Below, in pieces: positions 25,688-33,667 of a stretch of 36,030 nt of DNA (its first letter is position 1; the number at the start of each line of letters is the position of its first letter). The position numbers and the translations under genes are program-made. Under the pieces are notes generated by a model. The model worked only from the letters and a program-made list of their open reading frames with translations. It was not told where the DNA came from and searched no databases. The stretch covers positions 1 through 36,030 of the forward strand of contig CACJOU010000012.1 of NCBI GenBank assembly GCA_902595145.1. Direction: 5' to 3'. The DNA is from an uncultured SAR116 cluster alpha proteobacterium (GTDB lineage: Bacteria > Pseudomonadota > Alphaproteobacteria > Puniceispirillales > Marisalimonadaceae).

Positions 25688-26902
25688 TCAACTAAATGTT
25701 TTGATATATTTTTTTTTAATTCTGACTTTTAACAAAAGATCTAACAACTTGTAAACAATATAAAATACACTCCATACAAAAATAGTAAATATAAATTGAA
25801 ACGCGTGTGTAGAGGGAAATGCACCAATAGAACCAAATGCTTGAGAAAATATAAAAGTAATCCATAATGGTAAAAACATAATGTTTTTTGTTGTAGAAAT
25901 TAATTTATAAATTAACATTAAAATAAAGGCCCATATAAAATTATATAAAATAATTGATAATATACCTAATGGATAGTTTCCTAAAATATAATTGCGAGGT
26001 ACCTCAGTGGATGTTTTTATCCCGTAACCAATCAATAAGCCGACTCTTCTTGAAACAGAAGTTGGGTGTATTTCATAATTTTCAAAAAACAATAATTTGT
26101 TAAAAATACCTTCCCATGATTTGAGTTCAATTCTTATAGCATCTTCTATAACTAAAGAAAATTGAAAAATATGATTATGCATATTTAACCTTCTACCAAG
26201 AAAACTTAAATCTACATAATCACTAAGATCAAGAGAAATTACATCAGAAATTGTTCCTCCCACTTGAAATACAGACCTAATTGTGCCCATAACACTACCA
26301 GCAATTGCAATCAATAATATAACAATCAAAAAAGGGAATAGAAATTTTTTAAAAACTTTTGTTAAATTAATATTTGTAAAAAAATAAACCCCAACAGCAT
26401 AGAAAGCGAACAAATAAACAAAATAGGCGCGAGACAAGGTTGGTAAAACCACATAGGCTAATTCTAGTAGAAATAATAATTTAAAGTAACTTCTACCTGT
26501 TGTAATTATTGCTGTCATCAATAGTGTTATATATGGCCAACTCAATTGTTGAGCAAAAGTATCTATCAAGCTAGGTGGTCTCGAAAAAGCATGAAATAAT
26601 GCTGAAATGCCATACGCTTCTATTAGATAGATTCTAATTGGCCAAATTAGGATTATAAAAGTAATCACACACAAAGTCAGCTTATCTTCAGAAAAGTAAA
26701 GCTTTTTATCTTTTATTACTACTCGTGAATATAAAATAGCAAACAGACCACCCAGACAAAAAAATGAAAGACCTAGTAAATCACTAACTAATCCCTCAAA
26801 ATGAAAATCACCCCCAAAAATTAGAGGGGGGATAAATATAAATAAAAACAGACCTACTATATGTAGAAAAATAGGATTAAGAATATCAATTTTATTTAAC
26901 AT
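25688..26902 (-). CDS. Wzy-like O-antigen/repeat-unit polymerase
   Basis: A 404-residue protein with about ten or eleven hydrophobic helices and a larger loop between residues 210 and 310 (includes SDVISLDLSDYVDLSFLGRR and the GYGIKTSTEVPRNYILG region). Such loops and the lack of soluble-domain motifs are typical of Wzy polymerases, which join repeat units in the periplasm; sequence conservation in the family is very low, so the assignment rests on topology and on its place among glycosyltransferases. ATG 26902 has no strong Shine-Dalgarno. No Wzx flippase is present in the window. Confidence 0.72.
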   Translation of the reverse strand: MLNKIDILNPIFLHIVGLFLFIFIPPLIFGGDFHFEGLVSDLLGLSFFCLGGLFAILYSRVVIKDKKLYFSEDKLTLCVITFIILIWPIRIYLIEAYGISALFHAFSRPPSLIDTFAQQLSWPYITLLMTAIITTGRSYFKLLFLLELAYVVLPTLSRAYFVYLFAFYAVGVYFFTNINLTKVFKKFLFPFLIVILLIAIAGSVMGTIRSVFQVGGTISDVISLDLSDYVDLSFLGRRLNMHNHIFQFSLVIEDAIRIELKSWEGIFNKLLFFENYEIHPTSVSRRVGLLIGYGIKTSTEVPRNYILGNYPLGILSIILYNFIWAFILMLIYKLISTTKNIMFLPLWITFIFSQAFGSIGAFPSTHAFQFIFTIFVWSVFYIVYKLLDLLLKVRIKKKYIKTFS

Positions 26903-26931
26903 TAAATTTTAAATTCCAATCTTAGGAAAAA

Positions 26932-27891
26932 TTAATCAAACCTATTCTCAATCATTCCAACAATTATATCGTCTATTTTTTTCTGTGGTTTCCAATTAAG
27001 GATTGTTTTGGCTTTTTTAATATCCGCTTTGCTTTCTAAGATTTCAGTTTTTCTAAAAAACTCATTATTAATCTTTACGTGATTTTTCCAATTTAGGCCA
27101 AAGTATTGAAAGCTAAGATCAACAAATTTTTTCAGAGAATGACTCTCCCCTGTGGCGACGACAAAGTCTTCCGGGCAATCTAATTGGAGCATCATCCACA
27201 TAGCCTGAACGTATTCAGGTGCCCAACCCCAATCCCTGGATATATTAAGATTTCCAAGCTCAAGAAAATCTTTAGATCCACTTGATATTTGAATGCATGA
27301 TTGAATAATTTTCTGAGTTACAAAATTTTTTGGTCTTAGAGGGGATTCGTGATTGAACAAAAAACCTGTACAAGAAAATATACCATAATTTTCTCTGTAA
27401 TTTTTAACTAGCCAATGTGCAGAAGACTTTGCAATACCATATGGACTTTTTGGATTTAAAGGTGTCTCTTCAGATAAAAGAAAATCCAAGGATGGACCAA
27501 AACATTCACTGGATCCTGCAAAATAAATCTTTGCTTTTAAATTAGATAATTTTACAGCTTCCAGTAAGTTCAAAGAACCTATAATGATACTGTCAATTGT
27601 TTCTTTGGGTTTTAAAAAAGATAAACTTACTGAAGATTGGGCAGCTAGACAATAAATTTCATTAGGCTTTGTGTTTTTAATTAATTCGAACACACTTTTA
27701 TAGTCTGTTATATCTAATAATTCTAATTTTACTTTGTTATAAATTCCTAGTAATTCTAGGTTTTTGGAATTGATTTTAGAGTCGCGTCTACATGTCCCTA
27801 TAACATTATAATTTTTAGATAACAAAAATTTGGCTAACAAAGTTCCATCTTGTCCGGTTATTCCTAATATAAGTGCTGTTTTTAAACTAAT
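26932..27891 (-). CDS. Gmd-like NDP-sugar 4,6-dehydratase family SDR, probable ATT start
   Basis: A 319-residue extended SDR related to the Gmd at 13667-14785. Read from ATT at 27891 it has the cofactor loop GITGQDG (residues 10-16), then SSECFG, the Tyr/Lys pair SPYGIAK, NHESPLRPKNFVTQKI and SRDWGWAPEYVQAMW, all parallel to Gmd. The catalytic Thr of TSE is Ser here, and the C-terminal [13 protein letters not shown] segment reads RKTEILESKADIKKAK, so the nucleotide sugar may differ. No ATG, GTG or TTG can give a complete Rossmann loop: the first is TTG at 27840, 17 codons too late, and an in-frame TGA stands two codons before the ATT. Its start overlaps the upstream GT4 stop. Confidence 0.8.
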   Translation of the reverse strand: MSLKTALILGITGQDGTLLAKFLLSKNYNVIGTCRRDSKINSKNLELLGIYNKVKLELLDITDYKSVFELIKNTKPNEIYCLAAQSSVSLSFLKPKETIDSIIIGSLNLLEAVKLSNLKAKIYFAGSSECFGPSLDFLLSEETPLNPKSPYGIAKSSAHWLVKNYRENYGIFSCTGFLFNHESPLRPKNFVTQKIIQSCIQISSGSKDFLELGNLNISRDWGWAPEYVQAMWMMLQLDCPEDFVVATGESHSLKKFVDLSFQYFGLNWKNHVKINNEFFRKTEILESKADIKKAKTILNWKPQKKIDDIIVGMIENRFD

Positions 27892-29002
27892 GTTTCATTC
27901 CTTTCACTTTATGATAAACATTTAGAGTATTCTTGGCACATTTAGGCCATGAAAATAATTTGCTTCTAAGTAACCCTTTTACAATTAACTCAGATTTTAA
28001 AGATTCATCATACAAAACTCTTTTAATTGCATCACCTTGTTCTTCAGTGTTTGCAGGATCAAAATATACACCAGCATCCCCAATAACTTCAAGAAGAGAA
28101 CTTGTTTGGCTAGCAACAACTGGACATTTACACGCCATAGCTTCTATAGGGGGCAAACCAAAACCCTCATATATTGAAGGATAAACAAGCATTTGAGCTT
28201 TTTTATATAACAATTTTAAGAGCCCATCGTCACCACTCATTTGAATTACTCTATTATCTGCTAAACCTGATTTTTTAATAAAATCTAATTCAGACCTAGA
28301 AAATGAATTTCCTCCAAAAGCAATAATTTTTATTACTTTTTTCAATTTGCTATCATTTCCAACTGCTTTAATCAAACTTCTAAAATTTTTATATCCATCT
28401 CTTCCACCAACATACAATATATATGGTTCTAAAAAATATGATGCTTTTATGTTTATGTTATTATTACTATTTAGTTCATGACCTAAATATACCACTGAGA
28501 TTTTACTTCTATCTACATTATAAATTTCACATAAGTCTTTTTTTGTTGATTTAGAAATACATATTATGTGATCTGCTCGACTTATTGCCTTACGTTTGAG
28601 TTTTATAGTATTATCATTTTTCGGAAAATTGTCAGGAAATTTTTCGTGGATCATATCGTATACAGTCAGAACCCGGCTTACATTTTTAGGCACATTTATA
28701 CCATTATTACAATAGTATGTTTCATGCAATATGTCGGGTTTTTCTCTAAAAATTAAATTTGATGAAATCTGTCGATTAAAGAAATTGAAAAACCTGTCTG
28801 TACGAAATGGGAAATCATCTAATTTTATGCCTTTTCTATCATCCTTATTGATATTAGATAGATAATTATTTATGTAAAAAGGAGCGCATATCTTTGCTTT
28901 TACATTCATAGAAATTAAAGTTAAATATAACTGGATAAAATAGCGTGAAATACCGCCGTAATGTTGTCCTGCAAAAATTTGAAAATCAAAAAAAACTTTC
29001 AC
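27887..29002 (-). CDS. Glycosyltransferase family 4 (GT-B)
   Basis: A 371-residue GT4-type enzyme. The N-terminal domain begins FFDFQIFAGQHYGGISRYF, the usual GGISRY acceptor-side loop; the C-terminal domain has LYVGGRDGYKNF and the donor motif PSIYEGFGLPPIEAMACKCPVVAS followed by EVIGDAGVYFDP. It resembles mannosyl- and related transferases that use GDP- or UDP-sugars; specificity is unknown. The start is GTG at 29002, with AAGG 8 nt upstream. Its TAG stop overlaps the ATT start of the SDR gene. Upstream is a gap holding a decayed methyltransferase. Confidence 0.9.
   Translation of the reverse strand: MKVFFDFQIFAGQHYGGISRYFIQLYLTLISMNVKAKICAPFYINNYLSNINKDDRKGIKLDDFPFRTDRFFNFFNRQISSNLIFREKPDILHETYYCNNGINVPKNVSRVLTVYDMIHEKFPDNFPKNDNTIKLKRKAISRADHIICISKSTKKDLCEIYNVDRSKISVVYLGHELNSNNNINIKASYFLEPYILYVGGRDGYKNFRSLIKAVGNDSKLKKVIKIIAFGGNSFSRSELDFIKKSGLADNRVIQMSGDDGLLKLLYKKAQMLVYPSIYEGFGLPPIEAMACKCPVVASQTSSLLEVIGDAGVYFDPANTEEQGDAIKRVLYDESLKSELIVKGLLRSKLFSWPKCAKNTLNVYHKVKGMKH
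27889..27903 (-). promoter_or_regulatory. Ribosome binding site and ATT start of the Gmd-like gene
   Basis: On the minus strand AAGGA (27903-27899) is followed after 7 nt by ATT (27891-27889), which overlaps the TAG stop of the preceding GT4 gene. The spacing is ideal, and the encoded N-terminus completes the cofactor-binding motif. ATT initiation is known but rare in bacteria (for example E. coli infC). Confidence 0.65.
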
Positions 29003-29161
29003 TTTTATTGCCTTTTCCGAAATAAGATAATATTAAAAAAAATATTTTTTTTAAATGAACAATTATGTATATCCTATGTAAATATGGTAGAATATTTTTT
29101 AATTATAAAGTTTGTAACAAGTTTTTTGAATTTTTTATAATTCTTTCTTTTTTTTTCTGTT
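29003..29161. other. Noncoding gap between GT4 gene and methyltransferase pseudogene
   Basis: About 160 bp of very AT-rich sequence without a recognisable gene. A 9-bp inverted repeat (AATTATAAA at 29101-29109, TTTATAATT at 29134-29142) is followed on the plus strand by a T-rich stretch, the wrong direction for the minus-strand genes, so no role is assigned. Confidence 0.5.
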
Positions 29162-29481
29162 TCAAAACTCATTTTTATCCACCTCGATATAATTATATTT
29201 ATTATCTGTAATCATTATAATATCTCTCAAATAATTTGAATTCATAAAAAATATATTTGTTACTTTTGGATAATTTTTCAAAAATTATTCTGGACTTACT
29301 ACTTTTTTTGCAGTGACCGGAAGAAATTTTCCTTGTTTTGAGGGATTTATATCAACCACTACATCTATTTTTTTATAAGGTTAATATTTCCAGTCGAGCA
29401 ATTTTTTTCTAAACTTTTATTGCTATAAACTTTATTTTGTAAAATTGGATAATTTTTTCTCTCGAACAAAATATTTTCCAA
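29162..29481 (-). pseudogene. Remnant of a sugar C-methyltransferase
   Basis: Two fragments of one gene remain. The first starts at TTG 29481 after AAGGAG and gives about 37 residues (ENILFERKNYPILQNK) before a TAG; it looks like the start of a zinc-binding N-terminal domain with its cysteines lost. The second is in another frame and reads KIDVVVDINPSKQGKFLPVT, AKKVVSPE, an in-frame TAA, then FLKNYPKVTNIFFMNSNYL to a TGA at 29162. The DINP.KQGKF.P and VSPEFL segments match the end of C-methyltransferases (Methyltransf_14 type). The central SAM domain of roughly 300 residues is gone. It lies directly after rfbF, where CDP-sugar modifying genes are expected. Confidence 0.72.
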
Positions 29482-29518
29482 TTAATTAACTCCTTAATTT
29501 AGTATTCAAATTATATAA

Positions 29519-30298
29519 TCATTCCCAAGTTTTCCAAGGAGCTTTATTATTATCCCAAAGTTCATTTAAAACTATTTTATCACGAAAAGTATCCATTGGT
29601 TTCCAGAATTCATGATGACGAAAAGAAATTAACTCACCTATTTCAACTAATTTCTCAAGAGGCTCCTTTTCCCAAACAGTATTAGGCCCCTCAATAAAGT
29701 CTAGAACTTTCTTGTTTAGCACAAAAAACCCTCCATTTATCCAATTACCCTCACCCTGCGGTTTCTCTTCAAAAGACACAACAGTACCATCTTCTAAACA
29801 TCTAACTGCACCAAATCTAGCAGGAGGTCTAACCACTGTCATTGTTGCTAGTTTGCCATGTTTCTGATGAAAATTTAGCAGATATTCTATATTAATATTT
29901 GCAACACCATCTCCATAAGTTAAACAAAATTCATCATGATCTTGTAAGTATTTTGAAACATATTTCAATCTCCCACCCGTCATTGTCCGTTCTCCAGTAT
30001 TAACTAAAGTTACTTTCCAAGGCTCTGCAATATTATTGTTAATTAACAGTTCATTTTTTTGTGTATCAATAGTTATATCCGACATATGCATTGAATAATT
30101 TACAAAAAACTCTTTTATTATAATTCCCTTATATCCACAGCAAATTATAAATTCATTAATTCCGTAAAATGAGTATATCTTCATAATATGCCAAATAATT
30201 GGCATACCTCCAATTTCCACCATTGGTTTTGGTCGAACATCAGTTTCTTCAGAAAGTCTTGTTCCAAGTCCACCAGCTAAAATGACTGCTTTCTTCAA
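29519..30298 (-). CDS. rfbF: Glucose-1-phosphate cytidylyltransferase
   Basis: A 259-residue nucleotidyltransferase making CDP-glucose from CTP and glucose-1-phosphate. LAGGLGTRLSEETDVRPKPM is the nucleotide-binding start; CCGYKG, NTGERTMTGGRLKYV, LTYGDGVANI and EEKPQGEGNWINGGFFVL are RfbF signatures. Length is normal. TTG start at 30298 follows AAGGGG by 8 nt. The next pathway enzyme, CDP-glucose 4,6-dehydratase (RfbG), is not in the window, and the following gene is a broken methyltransferase, so the CDP-sugar branch may be incomplete or completed elsewhere. Confidence 0.94.
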   Translation of the reverse strand: MKKAVILAGGLGTRLSEETDVRPKPMVEIGGMPIIWHIMKIYSFYGINEFIICCGYKGIIIKEFFVNYSMHMSDITIDTQKNELLINNNIAEPWKVTLVNTGERTMTGGRLKYVSKYLQDHDEFCLTYGDGVANINIEYLLNFHQKHGKLATMTVVRPPARFGAVRCLEDGTVVSFEEKPQGEGNWINGGFFVLNKKVLDFIEGPNTVWEKEPLEKLVEIGELISFRHHEFWKPMDTFRDKIVLNELWDNNKAPWKTWE

Positions 30299-30317
30299 TT
30301 TAAGTACCCCTTTTTAC

Positions 30318-31910
30318 TTAATCATCTTTAAAACCTTCTTTGGCTCTAAAATCTCCACTTTCAATAAAATTTTTCATATTTTCTTTTATTTTATAATGTC
30401 GATTAATATTAATTTCACTTAACCACATTGGGAAAACATTGGGTGTAAACTGTTGGTTGTAGCCACCTAATCTTTTTATAATATTTTGATAATTTAAAAA
30501 AAAGAAGTTTTCAGTGTTATAAATATTACGCATAAAATAGAATTCATATATTTTATCTTTATTTCCGTAAGGAACAAGATTATCTAGATTTTGAAGCATA
30601 TGTTTATATTCTTGAATAGATTTTGGATGCAAATTAAAATTATACGCTATGTGAGGATTATTTATAGATGCATTAATTACTGGCACTCCTAAAGCTGCAT
30701 ACTCAAAACCTATTGTGCCATAAACAGTTAAAGCTACATTTATGCCTTCTTTTATTATCTGATGATGTGAACAATCTGACGGTAAAAGAGTAAATTTTGG
30801 ATATTTTTTTACAAAATCTTTTATAATATTTTTTGTAGCAATTATAAAGTCTGGATGTGTTTTTATATACCAATCATAATCTGACATTTCAGAAAATTCT
30901 CCTAAAAATTTTATCCATTCAAAAAAATCAGGAAAAATGTTATTGCCATAACTATGGGGACTATCAAAAAAACAATGTGCTGCAACTAAAACTTTAGTTT
31001 TTTTGTTAACTTTCAATAATTTGTCATATATTTTGTTACCATAAGCACTTTTTGTGGAATAACTCATATCTACACCAACCTCACCTTTAAACCTTTTTAT
31101 TATTCTATCTCTTGCAATATCTAAACCCCTTTTTTGAGTTTTTTTATCCAGAGATTCAAAAGTTTTAGGAAAACTTTTAAAGTCAGTATAAGCAAACATA
31201 TTATTTTTATTAAGTCGATATAAATGCGTTAAATTAATCTGAAATGAGGGTATATTTTTAGATAAAGCAACACGTAATGGAATGGCAGTTAAATAAACAC
31301 AATGACTTACGTTTATAGCTGATATTGTGTTCTTTTCAAAAAAATTTATCCAATAAATTGTCAATTGTATACACCTTAAAAAATATGTTTTAAAGTGCTT
31401 TGATTTCAAGTCAGGGGTATAAATACCATGATCCTTTAAGTAACTATCATAAATAAGATCTCCAACAATTATTTCCTTTATTTTAAATTTTTCTAAATAA
31501 ACTAAATTATTTATCTTTTTAATTTCATCATTATATATCTTAATTGACTCTTTTTTAATATCTCTATTGTACTTTGGGTAAATAAATCTAGATGTCCCAA
31601 AGCTTTTATAAATTCTAAACGATGGTAATTTTATCATCTTTTTAATTTCAAAAAACAACCAAGAATAACTTCTTTTGGGGATAAGTGATTGGAAACCAAT
31701 TACTTTTGTTCTTTCTTTTTCAATAAAATAATTCACAAAATAAGAATATGCTATATGTGCAGAGTATAAATCATTTAACTCTATAAGTAGAATTTTATTT
31801 CCATATTTAGTTTTTGGAAAAAATTCAGAAAAATTTCTAAGGTTAGATTTACAAAATGAATTAACAATATTTGTATAACGAAATTGATTTAATAGCTTGA
31901 TGAATTTCAT
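30318..31910 (-). CDS. Predicted capsule/surface-glycan transferase with GT-B-like C-terminal half
   Basis: A 530-residue protein I cannot assign to a named gene. The N-terminal 250 residues are lysine- and aromatic-rich with no clear motif. The C-terminal half reads like the nucleotide-sugar domain of capsule-type transferases: VLVAAHCFFDSPHSYG (about residue 305), WYIKTHPDF, then LTVYGTIGFEYAALGVPVIN, the T-x-GT-x-G-x-E-x-A pattern. PHSYGNN and the H.C.F.DSPH segment suggest a conserved active-site loop. No signal peptide or membrane helix is obvious, so it probably works at the cytoplasmic face. It lies between rfbF (19 bp) and another GT-B-like gene (47 bp). Confidence 0.6.
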   Translation of the reverse strand: MKFIKLLNQFRYTNIVNSFCKSNLRNFSEFFPKTKYGNKILLIELNDLYSAHIAYSYFVNYFIEKERTKVIGFQSLIPKRSYSWLFFEIKKMIKLPSFRIYKSFGTSRFIYPKYNRDIKKESIKIYNDEIKKINNLVYLEKFKIKEIIVGDLIYDSYLKDHGIYTPDLKSKHFKTYFLRCIQLTIYWINFFEKNTISAINVSHCVYLTAIPLRVALSKNIPSFQINLTHLYRLNKNNMFAYTDFKSFPKTFESLDKKTQKRGLDIARDRIIKRFKGEVGVDMSYSTKSAYGNKIYDKLLKVNKKTKVLVAAHCFFDSPHSYGNNIFPDFFEWIKFLGEFSEMSDYDWYIKTHPDFIIATKNIIKDFVKKYPKFTLLPSDCSHHQIIKEGINVALTVYGTIGFEYAALGVPVINASINNPHIAYNFNLHPKSIQEYKHMLQNLDNLVPYGNKDKIYEFYFMRNIYNTENFFFLNYQNIIKRLGGYNQQFTPNVFPMWLSEININRHYKIKENMKNFIESGDFRAKEGFKDD

Positions 31911-31957
31911 AATAATATCATTTCAAGAAGTTTTCTAAACACTAATATTTAATTTAT

Positions 31958-32863
31958 TTATTCTTTAACCAAGTTTTTTAAGTATACAATTTTTTTATGT
32001 GGTAGAGGGATAATTTTAGAATTTGGTGGAATGCAAGAAATGACTCTTTTTTTACATGCCAGGCCAACAACCATCGCCATAGTAGCACAACCTACTATTA
32101 TGTCATGAGTGGCAATTTGTTTAATTAAAGATGTATTATTATCGATTATAACTGGTGCATCAAAAAATTTATGGATAATATTATATTTTTCTTTAAACTC
32201 CTTTGGATGTACCCTAATTGTAAATTCATACTTTTTTTTTGTAATAAATTTTATATTTTTAATTAAAAAATCAAATACCTCAACATCATGATGATTTAAT
32301 TTTTTAAGATTTATGGATGTATTACCAATATGTTCTGTTAAATATAAAATTCGGTCAACTTTTCTATTAATTTTTTTTATTTTTTGTAACTTATTAAATT
32401 CTATTTCCATTTCTAGAAGATAAGGATTTTTAATTTGTTTCAAGCTTACATATGGAAACTTTTTTTTTGCTATTTCTTTCGCATAATTATCTAAGACCCA
32501 AATTTGATCTGGAAGTACCAATTCTCCTAATCTAAGGAAACGCTTTTTATAATTCACCCAATGATCTAAAACCGAAATACATGGCTTTTTTAGTGCACGT
32601 GCTTGTTTAATTGCTGTAAACTCTAAATTTGATGGATAACTAGTTCCACAAAGTAATACATCACTATTAGCTAATACAATATCTAATTTATGAATAAGCT
32701 TGTTAGGAATTTTTTTTTTTAAAATATTTACAGCAGGACCTTCAGCACAAACGAGGAATTTTTGAGTTTTATTTTTTAAATAACTTGTGATTACTTCTGC
32801 CCCTCCAGCATCATGTATTACAACTCCAATTATTGTGTTGGAATTAATTATATTTGAACTCAT
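31958..32863 (-). CDS. Uncharacterised GT-B-like protein beside the nonulosonate genes
   Basis: A 301-residue soluble protein of no named family known to me. It opens with a Rossmann-like strand and glycine loop (GVVIHDAGGAEVITSYL), has VLLCGTSYPSNLEFTAIKQA with a DHW motif at SVLDHWVNYKKRF, and a C-terminal domain with TIRVHPKEFKEKY and HDIIVGCATMAMVVGLACKK. The HP.E and cysteine-containing ATMAMV pattern resembles sialyl/polysialyl-type and CDP-glycerol-type GT-B folds, which is a structural guess. It overlaps the GNAT gene by 20 bp, so the two are coupled, and a role in nonulosonic-acid handling is plausible by context only. Confidence 0.55.
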   Translation of the reverse strand: MSSNIINSNTIIGVVIHDAGGAEVITSYLKNKTQKFLVCAEGPAVNILKKKIPNKLIHKLDIVLANSDVLLCGTSYPSNLEFTAIKQARALKKPCISVLDHWVNYKKRFLRLGELVLPDQIWVLDNYAKEIAKKKFPYVSLKQIKNPYLLEMEIEFNKLQKIKKINRKVDRILYLTEHIGNTSINLKKLNHHDVEVFDFLIKNIKFITKKKYEFTIRVHPKEFKEKYNIIHKFFDAPVIIDNNTSLIKQIATHDIIVGCATMAMVVGLACKKRVISCIPPNSKIIPLPHKKIVYLKNLVKE

Positions 32864-33377
32864 CTCTTAAAATGCCAAACTCTTCGCAATCATACCAGTT
32901 TCCATTTAAAAATATATGATTTCTACGCAAACCCTCTTTTTTCATCCCAATTTTCTTTGCTAGTGATATCATGCCCTTATTACTGGAGGCAGTACCTAAA
33001 TAGATTTTTTTTAAATTTAACTTATTAAACCCATGAAAAATAATTTTACGAGCAGCTTTAAAACCTACTAACTTTCCCCAGTGTGACTTGTTACCGATAA
33101 TTATACTTAATTCTGCATTCCTGTTTATAAATGAAATATTTGATAAACTTATATTTCCAATATGACCGGCTTTTCTTTCACAAATAGCCCATACAACTTT
33201 ATTTTCTATGTTTAATTCATCATAATAACTTTTAAACCATTCTTTAGTTTTAAAAAACTTGCCATGAGAATTATAAAAAGTAATATCCTGGTTTTGAAAC
33301 CATGATATATATTCACTGTCAAAATCTTCGAGAGTTAAAGATCTTACAAAGTAATTGTCATCTAATTTATAAATCAT
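32844..33377 (-). CDS. GNAT N-acetyltransferase, RimJ/RimL-like
   Basis: A 177-residue GNAT-fold acetyltransferase. VRSLTLEDFDSEYISWFQN opens it; the acyl-CoA binding strands are AELSIIIGNKSHWGKLVGFKA and KKIYLGTASSNKGMISLAKKIGM, the latter giving the usual Asn/Lys segment after beta-5. In nonulosonate clusters similar proteins (PseH-like) acetylate the 4-amino group of a UDP-diamino sugar. The neighbouring neuB operon makes that role likely here. It is the first gene of the minus-strand locus, divergent from neuB with 287 bp between them. Confidence 0.82.
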   Translation of the reverse strand: MIYKLDDNYFVRSLTLEDFDSEYISWFQNQDITFYNSHGKFFKTKEWFKSYYDELNIENKVVWAICERKAGHIGNISLSNISFINRNAELSIIIGNKSHWGKLVGFKAARKIIFHGFNKLNLKKIYLGTASSNKGMISLAKKIGMKKEGLRRNHIFLNGNWYDCEEFGILRDEFKYN

Positions 33378-33664
33378 TTTATTTTCTCATAATCAGACTA
33401 ATCGAATCGTAAGTATCTTATTTTTATATATATATACTAAAAAAAAATTATTTAAACAGAAGAATTACTATTAAATATTGTTAATAAATTTATCTCATAT
33501 TAATTATTGAAATCTATAAGTAACTTATATTACATTGCTTAATAAATACCTCAATGGATACTTTATGTTTTTTTTCTAGACTTTATGATAAACTAGTTTT
33601 AAACGAATTTAATAAATTATAAACTGTATTAAGTGGTGTTTTAAAAAATTAAAAGGAAATAACA
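33378..33664. other. Divergent intergenic region between GNAT gene and neuB
   Basis: These 287 bp separate the minus-strand polysaccharide locus from the plus-strand nonulosonate genes and must hold promoters for both. The sequence is extremely AT-rich, with an alternating TATATATATATA tract near 33425-33437, and no confident -35/-10 pair stands out. No open frame of note was found. Confidence 0.5.
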
Positions 33665-33667
33665 ATT
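33653..33667 (+). promoter_or_regulatory. Ribosome binding site and ATT start of neuB
   Basis: AAGGA (33653-33657) is followed after 7 nt by ATT (33665-33667). The same AAGGA-N7-ATT layout occurs before the Gmd-like gene. An in-frame TAA stands at 33650, so the start must lie between them and the conserved VIAEIG segment, where no ATG, GTG or TTG exists. Confidence 0.65.

Noticed and set aside
27838-27840. TTG as start of the Gmd-like SDR
   Set aside because: It would remove the GITGQDG cofactor loop, which is encoded in frame just upstream.
29101-29142. 9-bp inverted repeat near the methyltransferase remnant as a terminator
   Set aside because: The T-rich stretch follows it on the plus strand, while all genes here run on the minus strand; the stem is all A-T.
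33420-33440. Alternating TA tract as a repeat element
   Set aside because: A short simple-sequence run in a very AT-rich intergenic region; no second copy or unit structure.
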